A stretch of DNA of 64,000 nt from Candidatus Syntrophosphaera thermopropionivorans (GTDB taxonomy: Bacteria > Cloacimonadota > Cloacimonadia > Cloacimonadales > Cloacimonadaceae), in assembly GCF_004353895.1 (NCBI RefSeq), contig NZ_SMOG01000004.1, forward strand, positions 26,459 to 90,458, read 5' to 3'. Below, in pieces: positions 1 through 8,154 of the stretch. Position numbers and translations under genes: made by a program. The first letter of the stretch is position 1, and every line of letters starts with the position of its first letter. Below the pieces are notes generated by a model. It had not been told where the DNA came from and did not search any database. It saw nothing but the letters and a program-made list of their open reading frames with translations.

Positions 1-45
1 CGATTTCTGTCAACTGGAGCTTAATAAAAAAGCAATAGATTTTTC

Positions 46-73
46 TTGTTTTAATCTCATAGTATATTACTAT
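46..73 (+). promoter_or_regulatory. Candidate promoter and palindromic operator ahead of the Rrf2-led operon
   Basis: A perfect inverted repeat, ATAGTA-TAT-TACTAT, lies at 59-73, about 30 bases before the regulator's start codon. A weak -35-like TTGTTT (46-51) and a TACTAT -10-like hexamer (68-73) with a 16-base spacer overlap it. Rrf2-family regulators commonly bind such near-symmetric AT-rich sites and repress their own operons, so this is a plausible autoregulatory site. The region is very AT-rich, so a chance palindrome is possible. Confidence 0.35.
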
Positions 74-103
74 ATATTTAAAAAGAGAAAAAAGAGAGAA
101 AAA

Positions 104-514
104 ATGCCAGTTAGTACTAAAACAGAATATGCTCTAAGAGCATTAGTGGAGATTGCAGAACATCCGGAAGGCACCATATCAGCTCAAACTATCTGTAATC
201 AGCAGCAATTGCCTAAAAAATATATTGAGCACTTGCTCAGCTCATTGAAGAATGCTGGATTGATTATCAGCAGTGCTGGTTTGAAAGGTGGTTATGTTCT
301 GGCACAATCTCCAGATGCAATAACACTTTATGATGTAATGAAAGCAGTGGATGACCATAGATTAGAATTGGATTGTAATATGGGACGGAAATTTTGTCAG
401 GGAGAAGATTGTCCGCTCAGACCCATTTTTATTGAAATAGGAGAAAAACAGCGGGAACTTTTTAAAAGCTATTCACTTGCTTTGATAGCAGAAAAGATGC
501 GGGAGGAAGATTAA
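104..514 (+). CDS. Rrf2-family transcriptional regulator (IscR/NsrR-like)
   Basis: This 136-residue protein has the Rrf2 N-terminal winged helix (MPVSTKTEYALRALVEIA, then a QQLPKKYIEHLL recognition region and a GLKGGYVLA wing). Three cysteines near residues 91-105 (C-x6-C-x4-C) match the spacing type that holds a [2Fe-2S] cluster in IscR, NsrR and RsrR. The length is normal for the family. The stop codon overlaps the start of the cysteine desulfurase gene by one base (TAATG), so the two are translationally coupled. The likely role is sensing Fe-S status, NO or redox state and controlling the downstream Fe-S assembly genes; the actual ligand cannot be read from sequence. A palindrome upstream suggests autoregulation. 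Confidence 0.9.
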   Translation: MPVSTKTEYALRALVEIAEHPEGTISAQTICNQQQLPKKYIEHLLSSLKNAGLIISSAGLKGGYVLAQSPDAITLYDVMKAVDDHRLELDCNMGRKFCQGEDCPLRPIFIEIGEKQRELFKSYSLALIAEKMREED

Positions 515-1707
515 TGAATAATCATAGAATATATATGGATAATTGTGTCACCACTCCATTAGCTCCAGAAGTTCTGGAAGCGATGAAGCCCTATTTTCTG
601 GAAAAGTTCTGGTTTCCTGGAACTTTTATCAGTACAGGAGAAGAAACTAATGCAGCTCTGGCAGAATTCAAAGAAATCATTGCAAAGGCTTTGCATTCTT
701 TACCAGAAGAGATTCACTTCACTTCAGGTGGTACTTTAGCCAATAACATTGCTCTAAAAGGGTTAATGGGAGCAAATGCAAATAAAGGAAGACATATTAT
801 TGTCTCTCTGGTGGATTACCCTGATTTACTCACCAATGCAGCTTATTTTGAAAAACAGGGTTTTGAAGTTAGCTATCTGGAACCTGATTCTGAAGGTTGG
901 GTTAGTGCAGATAAGTTAAAAGAAGCAATCAGACCGGATACCATACTATTTATGAGCACCATAGTAAATCATGTGGTGGGTACAATTCAACCTATGGAAG
1001 ATTATAAAAAGGTAATAGAGGCAGCAGACCATAAAATCTTCTGGCATGCTGATGCTGGACAAGCTTTTGGGAAAATGCATCTGGATGTGCAAGATTTAGG
1101 GGTTGACACATTAAGTGTTTCTGCTCATAAGATTCATGGTCCTCAAGGAATTGGAGCTCTCTTTGTAAAAAAAGGAACTAAGCTAAGTCAATTAATACAT
1201 GGTGTCACCAGAGTTGACCAGTTACAGACTGGTGGCTTAAGTATTGCTCTAATTGCCGGTTTTGCTAAAGCGGTGGAAATGACTTTCAATGACCTGGATG
1301 CTAATATTTCCTATCTTAGAGAGCTGTCTGATTATTTGTTGGGGAAATTGGAATCAACCATTCCAGATATAGAATTGAATGGACCAAGAGGAGACAAAAG
1401 AGTGTGTCATAACATCAATGTCTCTATTTCCTATATTGAAGGTGAATCAATAACTATGATGCTTGATTTAAATGGTATAACCGTTGCAACTGGTTCAGCA
1501 TGTGCTTCGCAAGGATTGAAGCCAAACTATGTGCTGATGGCTATGGGTAAAAATCATGTTCAATCTCATGGTTCTATGAAATTTACCTTATCCAGATACA
1601 ATACTAAAGAGGAGATAGATTATACCGTTGAAAAGTTAGCGGAAATTACAGCAACACTCAGAGAACGCAGTCCTCTTTATCAAGCAATACATAACAAGGA
1701 GAGATAA
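514..1707 (+). CDS. iscS: Cysteine desulfurase (NifS/IscS family)
   Basis: This 397-residue class V aminotransferase-fold PLP enzyme removes sulfur from cysteine as a persulfide for Fe-S cluster assembly. The PLP Schiff-base lysine is K206 in SAHKIHGPQG. The sulfur-accepting catalytic cysteine is C330 in ATGSACASQG, in the longer loop typical of the group I IscS/NifS enzymes. A substrate-binding HADAGQAFG segment is also present. The start overlaps the regulator stop by one base, and the scaffold gene follows immediately after the stop, giving a regulator-desulfurase-scaffold operon. The call between IscS and NifS is nominal, as nothing suggests nitrogen fixation here. Confidence 0.93.
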   Translation: MNNHRIYMDNCVTTPLAPEVLEAMKPYFLEKFWFPGTFISTGEETNAALAEFKEIIAKALHSLPEEIHFTSGGTLANNIALKGLMGANANKGRHIIVSLVDYPDLLTNAAYFEKQGFEVSYLEPDSEGWVSADKLKEAIRPDTILFMSTIVNHVVGTIQPMEDYKKVIEAADHKIFWHADAGQAFGKMHLDVQDLGVDTLSVSAHKIHGPQGIGALFVKKGTKLSQLIHGVTRVDQLQTGGLSIALIAGFAKAVEMTFNDLDANISYLRELSDYLLGKLESTIPDIELNGPRGDKRVCHNINVSISYIEGESITMMLDLNGITVATGSACASQGLKPNYVLMAMGKNHVQSHGSMKFTLSRYNTKEEIDYTVEKLAEITATLRERSPLYQAIHNKER

Positions 1708-2346
1708 ATGCAGTATTCACAGATAGTCTTAGACCATTTTATGCATCCTCATAATGTAGGTAAGCTGGAAAATCCTGATGCTGAAGCAACTGAAGGAAGT
1801 CCAGCATGTGGTGATCAGGTAACGATGTTTCTTAAAGTCAATCCAGAAACTAAGGTTATAGAAGATATAAAGTTCCTTTCCTATGGCTGTGCTTCTAATA
1901 TCGCTACAGCTTCAATTATAACAGATCTGGCAAAAGGGAAAACACTGGATGAGGCAAAAAAAATCACCTGGCAACAAGCTATGGAAGAACTCGGAGGCTT
2001 ACCTCCTGTCAAAGTTCATTGTGCTGTCCTGGCAGTAGATACTCTACAAAGCGCTATTTCCAATTATGAAATTGCTCATGGACTTAAAGAAGTTCCTAAT
2101 TTTGGCAAAGATACGATAATTGAAGAGTTAAGAAAGATTATCTATCCTAAAGTGGGAGAAGATATTGTAACCTTGAAGATGGTTAAGTATGTTGGATTTA
2201 ATGATGGGGAAGTGATAATTGACCTTAATTTAATGAATTTTGACCAATGGAGAGACAATATTGCTGAAGAGATTAGAGAGCATTTAAAGAAATATGCTGA
2301 AATAAAAAATATCCAAATAAACTTCCCTGATTCTCAGGCAACTTGA
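1708..2346 (+). CDS. iscU: Fe-S scaffold protein: IscU/NifU-N domain fused to a C-terminal MIP18 (DUF59)-like domain
   Basis: Residues 1-125 are a clear IscU-type scaffold. Cluster ligands C34 (PACGD), C61 (YGCAS) and C105 (KVHCAV) and the conserved D36 and H104 are all present. Family IscU proteins stop near 125-130 residues, but this one runs to 212. Residues ~135-212 do not look like the NifU Nfu domain because no CxxC is present. They resemble the MIP18/DUF59 fold in pattern (IIYPKVGEDIVTLKMV followed by a beta hairpin), though without its usual cysteine. The gene starts directly after the cysteine desulfurase stop codon, so donor and scaffold are made together. The N-terminal call is firm; the C-terminal domain assignment is an inference. 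Confidence 0.9.
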   Translation: MQYSQIVLDHFMHPHNVGKLENPDAEATEGSPACGDQVTMFLKVNPETKVIEDIKFLSYGCASNIATASIITDLAKGKTLDEAKKITWQQAMEELGGLPPVKVHCAVLAVDTLQSAISNYEIAHGLKEVPNFGKDTIIEELRKIIYPKVGEDIVTLKMVKYVGFNDGEVIIDLNLMNFDQWRDNIAEEIREHLKKYAEIKNIQINFPDSQAT

Positions 2347-2375
2347 AGTATTTATTAGAAACTTTTTTAGAAAGC

Positions 2376-2409
2376 TAAGGATAGCTGAGCTTTAGCTTAG
2401 CTATCCTTA
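2376..2409. terminator. Strong hairpin between convergent genes
   Basis: Arms 2376-2390 and 2395-2409 pair over 15 bp with one G-U and a 4-base loop. The hairpin sits between the convergent scaffold gene and the DPD-like gene, and it includes the stop codon of the latter. Neither strand has a clear U-run right after the stem, so a role as an intrinsic terminator or 3'-end stabiliser is inferred from position and strength. Confidence 0.55.
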
Positions 2410-4832
2410 CTCATATATAATGCACCAGTAAAACACAACTTAGTGCAAAGTGAACATCCAATGCATTTATCTTTATCAATCTCCGGATATTTATCTTCAT
2501 TTAAAGTTATAGCTTGATAGGGACAACGAGTGCAATTTCCACATTGAAGGCATAGATTTTGATTTAAAGTGCTACTCTTAGATTTTGGAGGCAATTGTAG
2601 AAAATCGGTGATAGGATTAGGTTGAGCAATACCTATGAGTTCTTGAACAGACTTAAGTTTCTTTGCTTCCAAAAGATAACTTAAGCCAGAATGAAGCTCA
2701 TCTATAATTCCATAGCCATATTTTTCCACTATACTGCAGAATTGAACGGTTGAAGTGCCTAAAGCAAGAAAATTAGCAGCATCCAGATAACTCATAGCTC
2801 CACCGTTACCGGAAACTATCACACCAAGATTGCAAGCTCTTGCTAAACTTAAGAAGGTTATAGGAAGGATACCTTTTCCACTTAGTCCTATTATCACTCC
2901 TTCATCCCAGAGTGCATCTTCTTTTTCTCTAAAACCCATAGCAGGGAAGGTATTTGCCAGAGTTATCCCTGCTTTTTTCTCGGGATATTTATTAAAAACA
3001 GATTTAACCGCTTTAATGATGGGAACGATAGCTGTTACAGCACTGGTTAATTTAAAAAGTTTAGGAATCTCTGGATTGCTTATTTCCATTACCCAATCTA
3101 TAATCTTGGCAGTCAATTCAGCATTTTGAGCCACAATATCACCGTGAGTTCCATCTCCACCTTGAGGACAGGAGAGACTATATTCTATGCCCATGGCACC
3201 TGCATTTTCTAATTTAAGGGTATTGGATTGCCAGCCAGCTTTATCGGATTCATCATTTCCGGTTACTGGACCTCCTGTTGAAGCCATAGTTAAACGATCA
3301 GGAAATTCTTTAATCAAGCGCTGAATTTCTTCACACACACGGTCTAAAGGATGCTCTGAAACATTATCACAATTACCGAAAGTCTTTCCATTAAATACCC
3401 ACATATATTCACCAGGAATATGGATATATTGTTTCTCAAAAGCAGTTTTCATCACACCACCTTGCCAGCCTGCAAGATAGGCTGCTTTCATTTGGTCATA
3501 ACCATCTGTAGGTGGAGCAGCAGAAAGTAGAAAAGGAGATTTTATCCTTCTACCAAAGAAATCTGTCTCCAGAGAAACAGGAGATTGCTTCCAGTGAGGA
3601 ATAGAAATAATACTTTTAGTCCGCTTTTCTGGCTCGGTATAATCTTGATTTCTTAAGTCAGCATCAATTTTTACGGCAATATTCTTTCCTGAGGCGACCG
3701 CTTCTACAACAGTGGAAGGACCATTGACCATATCTCCACATTGATAAATATGAGGACCTTGTTCATTTAAAGAACAACGATTACCGATAGCTATTACGAC
3801 CATATCAAAAGGTCTATACATTTCGGTGGAGCCCTCTTCATCTACGATGTTGGAAGGATGAAAGGTAAGCCCAGAAGGAAGTGTCACTCTTTTGGTCTTG
3901 ATTCCCACAGTTTTCCCATTTTCATTTATTATAGCAGTGATACGAGTTCTCGGACTAAAAGCAACTCCAGCTTCAATCAGTTTTTGCTTTTCATCTTCAG
4001 TTATAGGCATCTCATTATAGGCTTCTAAAGTTATCATTTCCGCATAGTTAGCACCTTTTCTTAATGATATTAGTGCCGCATCAGCAGCAATAGCACCTCC
4101 AACCAGAGCAATCCTTTTACCTTTAAGTTCGTAAGCTTCTGGATTACGCAAAAGTTCCAGACCCAAAACTTCAGTTTCAGAACCAGGAATATTGAGTTTT
4201 ATAGGTTCATTCAAACCGCAAGCAAGCAGAACCGCATTATATCCTTTTGAGAAAAGCTCCTGAACATTATCTACTTTTTCCTGGATATGAGTGAAATTGA
4301 ATGCGCGATTAAGATAGTTTAAATCATTATTTATAACTTCAGTATCAAGTCTTTCTGGAGGGATGAGTCTAATTTGACCTCCTAAGGGTTCAGCGTCAAA
4401 TATATCAACTTCATAACCTAATTGAGTTAAGGTCACTGCAGCACCAAGTCCAGAAGGACCTCCTCCTACTATGGCAATCTTTTTCCCATTTTTAGGGACT
4501 TGCTGAAATTCTGGTAATTGACCTAACAGATGAGCTTTATTTATAATAGTAGTTTGAACCTCCTGAATTCTTATGGGGAAATCAAATTTATAGTGAGAAC
4601 AAGCTTGCACACAGAAATCATCAGGACATACTTTTCCGCAGATTCCACCTAAGGGATTGCTGGATAAAATAATTCCAGCTGCTCTTTTATAATCCGAAGG
4701 TTTACCTTCAGCAGCTGCCATCATAAAATCAGCTGGAGAACAATCACAAGGACAGGCTGTTTTACAGGGTTTTTCAGCACAGTATTCGCAACGCAGGATT
4801 TCACTTTTCAATTGGTGATCAGTTAGAAACAT
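2397..4832 (-). CDS. Dihydropyrimidine dehydrogenase-like NAD(P)H oxidoreductase (GltD-like + DHOD-like + ferredoxin fusion)
   Basis: This 811-residue cytosolic flavoprotein has the domain order of dihydropyrimidine dehydrogenase (bacterial PreT and PreA joined in one chain). Residues ~10-90 are a cysteine-rich Fe-S region (CEYCAEKPCKTAC, GICGKVCPDDFC). Residues ~115-400 bind FAD and NAD(P)H (IAIVGGGPSGLG, IALVGGAIAAD). Residues ~410-730 are an FMN TIM barrel with an MKTAF lysine and the catalytic-type cysteine C555 in LSCPQGG. The C-terminus has two ferredoxin motifs, the first with unusual CX2CX2CX2CP spacing and the second canonical (CIGCSLCTKLC). It probably reduces or oxidises a pyrimidine or related ring using NAD(P)H, but the substrate is not certain. 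It stands alone, with an AAGGAG ribosome-binding site ahead of the ATG. A glutamate-synthase-like function is less likely because of the barrel domain. Confidence 0.82.
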   Translation of the reverse strand: MFLTDHQLKSEILRCEYCAEKPCKTACPCDCSPADFMMAAAEGKPSDYKRAAGIILSSNPLGGICGKVCPDDFCVQACSHYKFDFPIRIQEVQTTIINKAHLLGQLPEFQQVPKNGKKIAIVGGGPSGLGAAVTLTQLGYEVDIFDAEPLGGQIRLIPPERLDTEVINNDLNYLNRAFNFTHIQEKVDNVQELFSKGYNAVLLACGLNEPIKLNIPGSETEVLGLELLRNPEAYELKGKRIALVGGAIAADAALISLRKGANYAEMITLEAYNEMPITEDEKQKLIEAGVAFSPRTRITAIINENGKTVGIKTKRVTLPSGLTFHPSNIVDEEGSTEMYRPFDMVVIAIGNRCSLNEQGPHIYQCGDMVNGPSTVVEAVASGKNIAVKIDADLRNQDYTEPEKRTKSIISIPHWKQSPVSLETDFFGRRIKSPFLLSAAPPTDGYDQMKAAYLAGWQGGVMKTAFEKQYIHIPGEYMWVFNGKTFGNCDNVSEHPLDRVCEEIQRLIKEFPDRLTMASTGGPVTGNDESDKAGWQSNTLKLENAGAMGIEYSLSCPQGGDGTHGDIVAQNAELTAKIIDWVMEISNPEIPKLFKLTSAVTAIVPIIKAVKSVFNKYPEKKAGITLANTFPAMGFREKEDALWDEGVIIGLSGKGILPITFLSLARACNLGVIVSGNGGAMSYLDAANFLALGTSTVQFCSIVEKYGYGIIDELHSGLSYLLEAKKLKSVQELIGIAQPNPITDFLQLPPKSKSSTLNQNLCLQCGNCTRCPYQAITLNEDKYPEIDKDKCIGCSLCTKLCFTGALYMSKDS

Positions 4833-5191
4833 CTCTATCTCCTTATTTATTATATAATTTAATAATATTTCTTTTCTTTTAAGTTTTCCTACCCGTCAAT
4901 AAAAATAATAAAAAAGGGATTTGACAAGTAAGGTCTATCAATTATGTTATTGATAAAGACAGGAATAAAGAGTGAGAAAATAAAGCTGTTTTTTGAAAAT
5001 TGTGTTCCAGTTATATTGTTCATAGTGTGTAAAATACCCGAAGGTGATAAAGAGATGTAAGATAGAAAAGGCTTGAAAAAGAAAGATATACCTATAATAA
5101 GCAATAATAAAGAAAAATAATCATTGACAAAAACCTAAAAGAGCCTAATTAAGAGATTATACTAATATTCTTCAAAAAAAGAGGAGGATCA
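4833..5191. other. Divergent intergenic region with candidate promoters for both flanking genes
   Basis: These 359 bases hold no convincing gene. On the + strand TTGACA (5124-5129) with TAATTA (5146-5151, 16-base spacer) lies 40-70 bases before the secreted-protein start, and AGGAGG (5182-5187) is its ribosome-binding site. On the minus strand TTGACG (complement of 4894-4899) lies about 62 bases before the DPD-like start without a clear -10 box. The rest is AT-rich filler. Confidence 0.45.
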
Positions 5192-8002
5192 ATGAAAAAA
5201 GGATGGCTGATTATCTTAGCCTTGATGCTTGTCACGGCAATGTTCGCAAACGGTTCAAATCGTTATGAGATAATTGCCTGGCAAGAAACATTTGAGAACG
5301 GTGCCGAAGGGTGGACCCATTATGATGGGAATCTTCCCCCTAATAACTGGCACATTTATAATTATGGTGGAACCCAGGGAACCGTATGGTGGATGGGAGA
5401 TCCCGCTCTTGCACAGGGAACAAATATTGGTGGATATTATAACCATCAGTATCTGGTTCTGGATACACCTGCTCGTACTATAACAGCAGCTAATTCAGTG
5501 CTTACATTCAAAATGGCAGTTGCTCTTGAAGAAGTAGGTGGTACAGGAGAATACAATGGATGGGATTCCTTCAATGTTCGTATATCCACGGATAATGGAG
5601 CAACCTGGACAGTTCTTACTCCTACTAGTCCACCTTATGATTTCACTTCATCTTATGCTTTCGGTTTTGAGCATGGTGAAGGTCCAAACATTCCTGGTTG
5701 GGGTGGAATTCATCCTGCGTGGACTAATGCAACTTTTAACCTTTCCAGCTATGTGGGACAGAGTGTAAAGATTCGTTTTGCCTTTGCTTCTGATCCTGCT
5801 TATTGCACTTCTGATGATCCCACTTTATTTGGGGTTATGGTAGATGATATTTCCTTTGGCGGATATACCAATAATGGTGTTGATGATGGTCAGATGACCT
5901 GGGCAAGTTTAGTTCCTGTTGCCGGAGACCTCTGGTCTTTAGCAACCGATCCTACTGCACCATCTCCACCTAATGTAATGAGATGTCAGAATGAGAATGG
6001 AACTTATAACCCTAATATGATGAATTATTTAGTGAGCCCTCCAATCCAGCTACCTAATGAAGGTGATATTAGAGTAGATTTTATGATTCAAGGTAACTTT
6101 AGTGATCCTGATGCATTTCCTAACTGTGACTATTGGGGCTGGGAAATCTCTCCTAATAACGGTTTAACTTGGTATTATATGAGTAACCCTTATGGAGATC
6201 CTAATTTAAGCAATTATGTTTATTCTGATGCTCCACCTACTTGGGCATCAATGGTTGCATCCTATGCTGGTGTTGATGGTTATATTAGTGACTATGCGGG
6301 TCATACCATCAGATTAAGATGGTATTTTAAATCTGATGCTGATACACCTATTGGAACAGGTATTATGATTGATGATGTAACCATTTATAACGATGTGTTT
6401 ATTGCTCCTCCGGAAAACCTGGAAGCTGTAGTGAGCGGTCGCGATGTGATGCTTAGCTGGGCAGCTCCTGGCACTGGTGGTGGTGGAGGACAAGAAGGCT
6501 GGCTACATTATGACGGAGAGAATGCTGATGCTATTGGAACAGGTTCCGCAGCAGATTTCGCCGTAGCAGCAAAATGGGATCCCATTGGTGAGCATAGTAT
6601 CTATGACTATGTGGGAATGAATATCACTAAAGTACGTTTCTTCCCATATGAAGCTAACTGCACCTATACCATTAGAATTTGGACTGGTGCTACGGGAACT
6701 CTTGTTTATGAACAAGCTGTTCCTACACCCACTATTAATGCTTGGAATGAAGTTTTATTGACCACTCCTTTCACTATTCCTGCTCAAACTGTGATTATGG
6801 TAGGATACCGCTGCAATACTCAAGCGGGATATCCTGCGGGTTGTGATGCAGGTCCTCAAGTGGAGGGATATGGTAATATGATGTACTGGCAAAATAGCTG
6901 GACTACCTTAACCAATGTAAATTCCAGCCTTACTTATAACTGGAACATTAGGATTTATGTTGCCAATGCCAAAGGCGAGGAATATGAGCTTTCTTATGCC
7001 CCCCTTAAACAGGAAGTTCAACCTGTATCTAATGCTCAATTTAAAGCCAAAGGTATTAAGGCAAAACGTAATGTAGATGGCTACAGAATTTATCGTGATA
7101 ATGTCCAAATTGATCAGGTAGGTGCTGATGTTCTTACCTACACTGATAGCAATGTTCCTGGCGGAATTCATAGCTATTATGTAACTTCTATGTATGGCAC
7201 CTACGAATCCGGAGCATCAAATGTAGTTACCGTGTTTGTTATGCCTGAATCTATGGTAGAATTATCCCATGATGATGGCACAGCAGAGCAGGGCTTCAAT
7301 GTTGGTGCTAATAAACAAATGGCAGTAAAATTTAGCTTTAATCGTAGCCTGACGGTCAAATATGCTAAGATTTATATCCAGAATGTCGGCAATGCTGGTC
7401 TAATTGTCCGTGTTTTTGATAATGACGGACCTGATGGTATGCCCGGATCACAGCTTGCTCAATATCAATATCCTGTAGCTTCATTAGTCCAAGGTTGGAA
7501 TTATATTGAGTTACCGCCCAATATAGAGATAACAGATGGTCAATTCTACATTGGTATCCTGGATGTTGCTAATGGTTCAGCTATAGGACTGGATACATCC
7601 ACTTCTGGTAATAGTTTTAAGAAAATGGGGACAACTACAAATTGGGAACCAATCACAGAAGGGGAACTAATGATTAGAGCTATCGTGTGGTATGATACAC
7701 CTAATGATGACAATGTGATTCCTGTATACACACTGTCTGCAACCAATTATCCGAACCCCTTCAATCCGGAAACTACTATCAGTTTTAGTGTGCCAACCTC
7801 AGGTTATACCACTCTTAAAATCTATAACCTGAAAGGTGAAGTAGTGCGCACCCTGGTTAACGATGTTCGTGAAGCTGGTAAATACAATGTTGTCTGGAAT
7901 GGAACTGATGACGGAGGTAGAACTGTTTCCAGTGGTATCTATCTCTATCGTTTAGAAAATAATGGTAAAAAACTTACTGGTAAGATGTTACTTGCCAAAT
8001 AA
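5192..8002 (+). CDS. Secreted multidomain protein with C-terminal secretion/sorting domain
   Basis: This 936-residue exported protein begins with a typical signal peptide (MKKGWLIILALMLVTAMFANG). Two jelly-roll-like modules follow (about 30-225 and 235-410), each with an ETFENGAEGW- or DLWSL-type opening and ending in a MVDDISF or MIDDVTIY strand, as in choice-of-anchor J / cleaved-adhesin domains. Fibronectin III-like stretches appear near 415 and 660, with further beta modules between and after. Residues 853-936 (starting YPNPFNPETT, with SGIYLYRL and ending GKMLLAK) form the FlgD-like/type IX secretion C-terminal domain common in FCB-group bacteria. It is probably a cell-surface or released protein; the ligand or substrate is unknown. 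AGGAGG precedes the ATG, and a strong terminator follows, so the gene is monocistronic. Confidence 0.85.
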   Translation: MKKGWLIILALMLVTAMFANGSNRYEIIAWQETFENGAEGWTHYDGNLPPNNWHIYNYGGTQGTVWWMGDPALAQGTNIGGYYNHQYLVLDTPARTITAANSVLTFKMAVALEEVGGTGEYNGWDSFNVRISTDNGATWTVLTPTSPPYDFTSSYAFGFEHGEGPNIPGWGGIHPAWTNATFNLSSYVGQSVKIRFAFASDPAYCTSDDPTLFGVMVDDISFGGYTNNGVDDGQMTWASLVPVAGDLWSLATDPTAPSPPNVMRCQNENGTYNPNMMNYLVSPPIQLPNEGDIRVDFMIQGNFSDPDAFPNCDYWGWEISPNNGLTWYYMSNPYGDPNLSNYVYSDAPPTWASMVASYAGVDGYISDYAGHTIRLRWYFKSDADTPIGTGIMIDDVTIYNDVFIAPPENLEAVVSGRDVMLSWAAPGTGGGGGQEGWLHYDGENADAIGTGSAADFAVAAKWDPIGEHSIYDYVGMNITKVRFFPYEANCTYTIRIWTGATGTLVYEQAVPTPTINAWNEVLLTTPFTIPAQTVIMVGYRCNTQAGYPAGCDAGPQVEGYGNMMYWQNSWTTLTNVNSSLTYNWNIRIYVANAKGEEYELSYAPLKQEVQPVSNAQFKAKGIKAKRNVDGYRIYRDNVQIDQVGADVLTYTDSNVPGGIHSYYVTSMYGTYESGASNVVTVFVMPESMVELSHDDGTAEQGFNVGANKQMAVKFSFNRSLTVKYAKIYIQNVGNAGLIVRVFDNDGPDGMPGSQLAQYQYPVASLVQGWNYIELPPNIEITDGQFYIGILDVANGSAIGLDTSTSGNSFKKMGTTTNWEPITEGELMIRAIVWYDTPNDDNVIPVYTLSATNYPNPFNPETTISFSVPTSGYTTLKIYNLKGEVVRTLVNDVREAGKYNVVWNGTDDGGRTVSSGIYLYRLENNGKKLTGKMLLAK

Positions 8003-8030
8003 TACTCTTAAGATTATCTAACCTCTGAAA

Positions 8031-8070
8031 GAAAAGGAGTGACTTGTGTGTCACTCCTTTTCTGTTTTAT
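8031..8070 (+). terminator. Rho-independent terminator of the secreted-protein gene
   Basis: A perfect 13-bp stem (8031-8043 with 8050-8062, GAAAAGGAGTGAC and its complement) closes a 6-base loop and is followed by TGTTTTAT. It starts 28 bases after the stop codon. Confidence 0.88.
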
Positions 8071-8154
8071 AGACTGCCCATTTCATAATAAGATTATTGA
8101 CATCTTTATCAAGCCAGAAATAAGTAAATTTAATGAATGAATAAATGGGAAGAA

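Noticed and set aside
4889..5104. 71-codon minus-strand frame between the DPD-like gene and the secreted-protein gene
   Set aside because: AT-rich composition, biased to F/I/S/N, no ribosome-binding site, and it lies in a promoter region.
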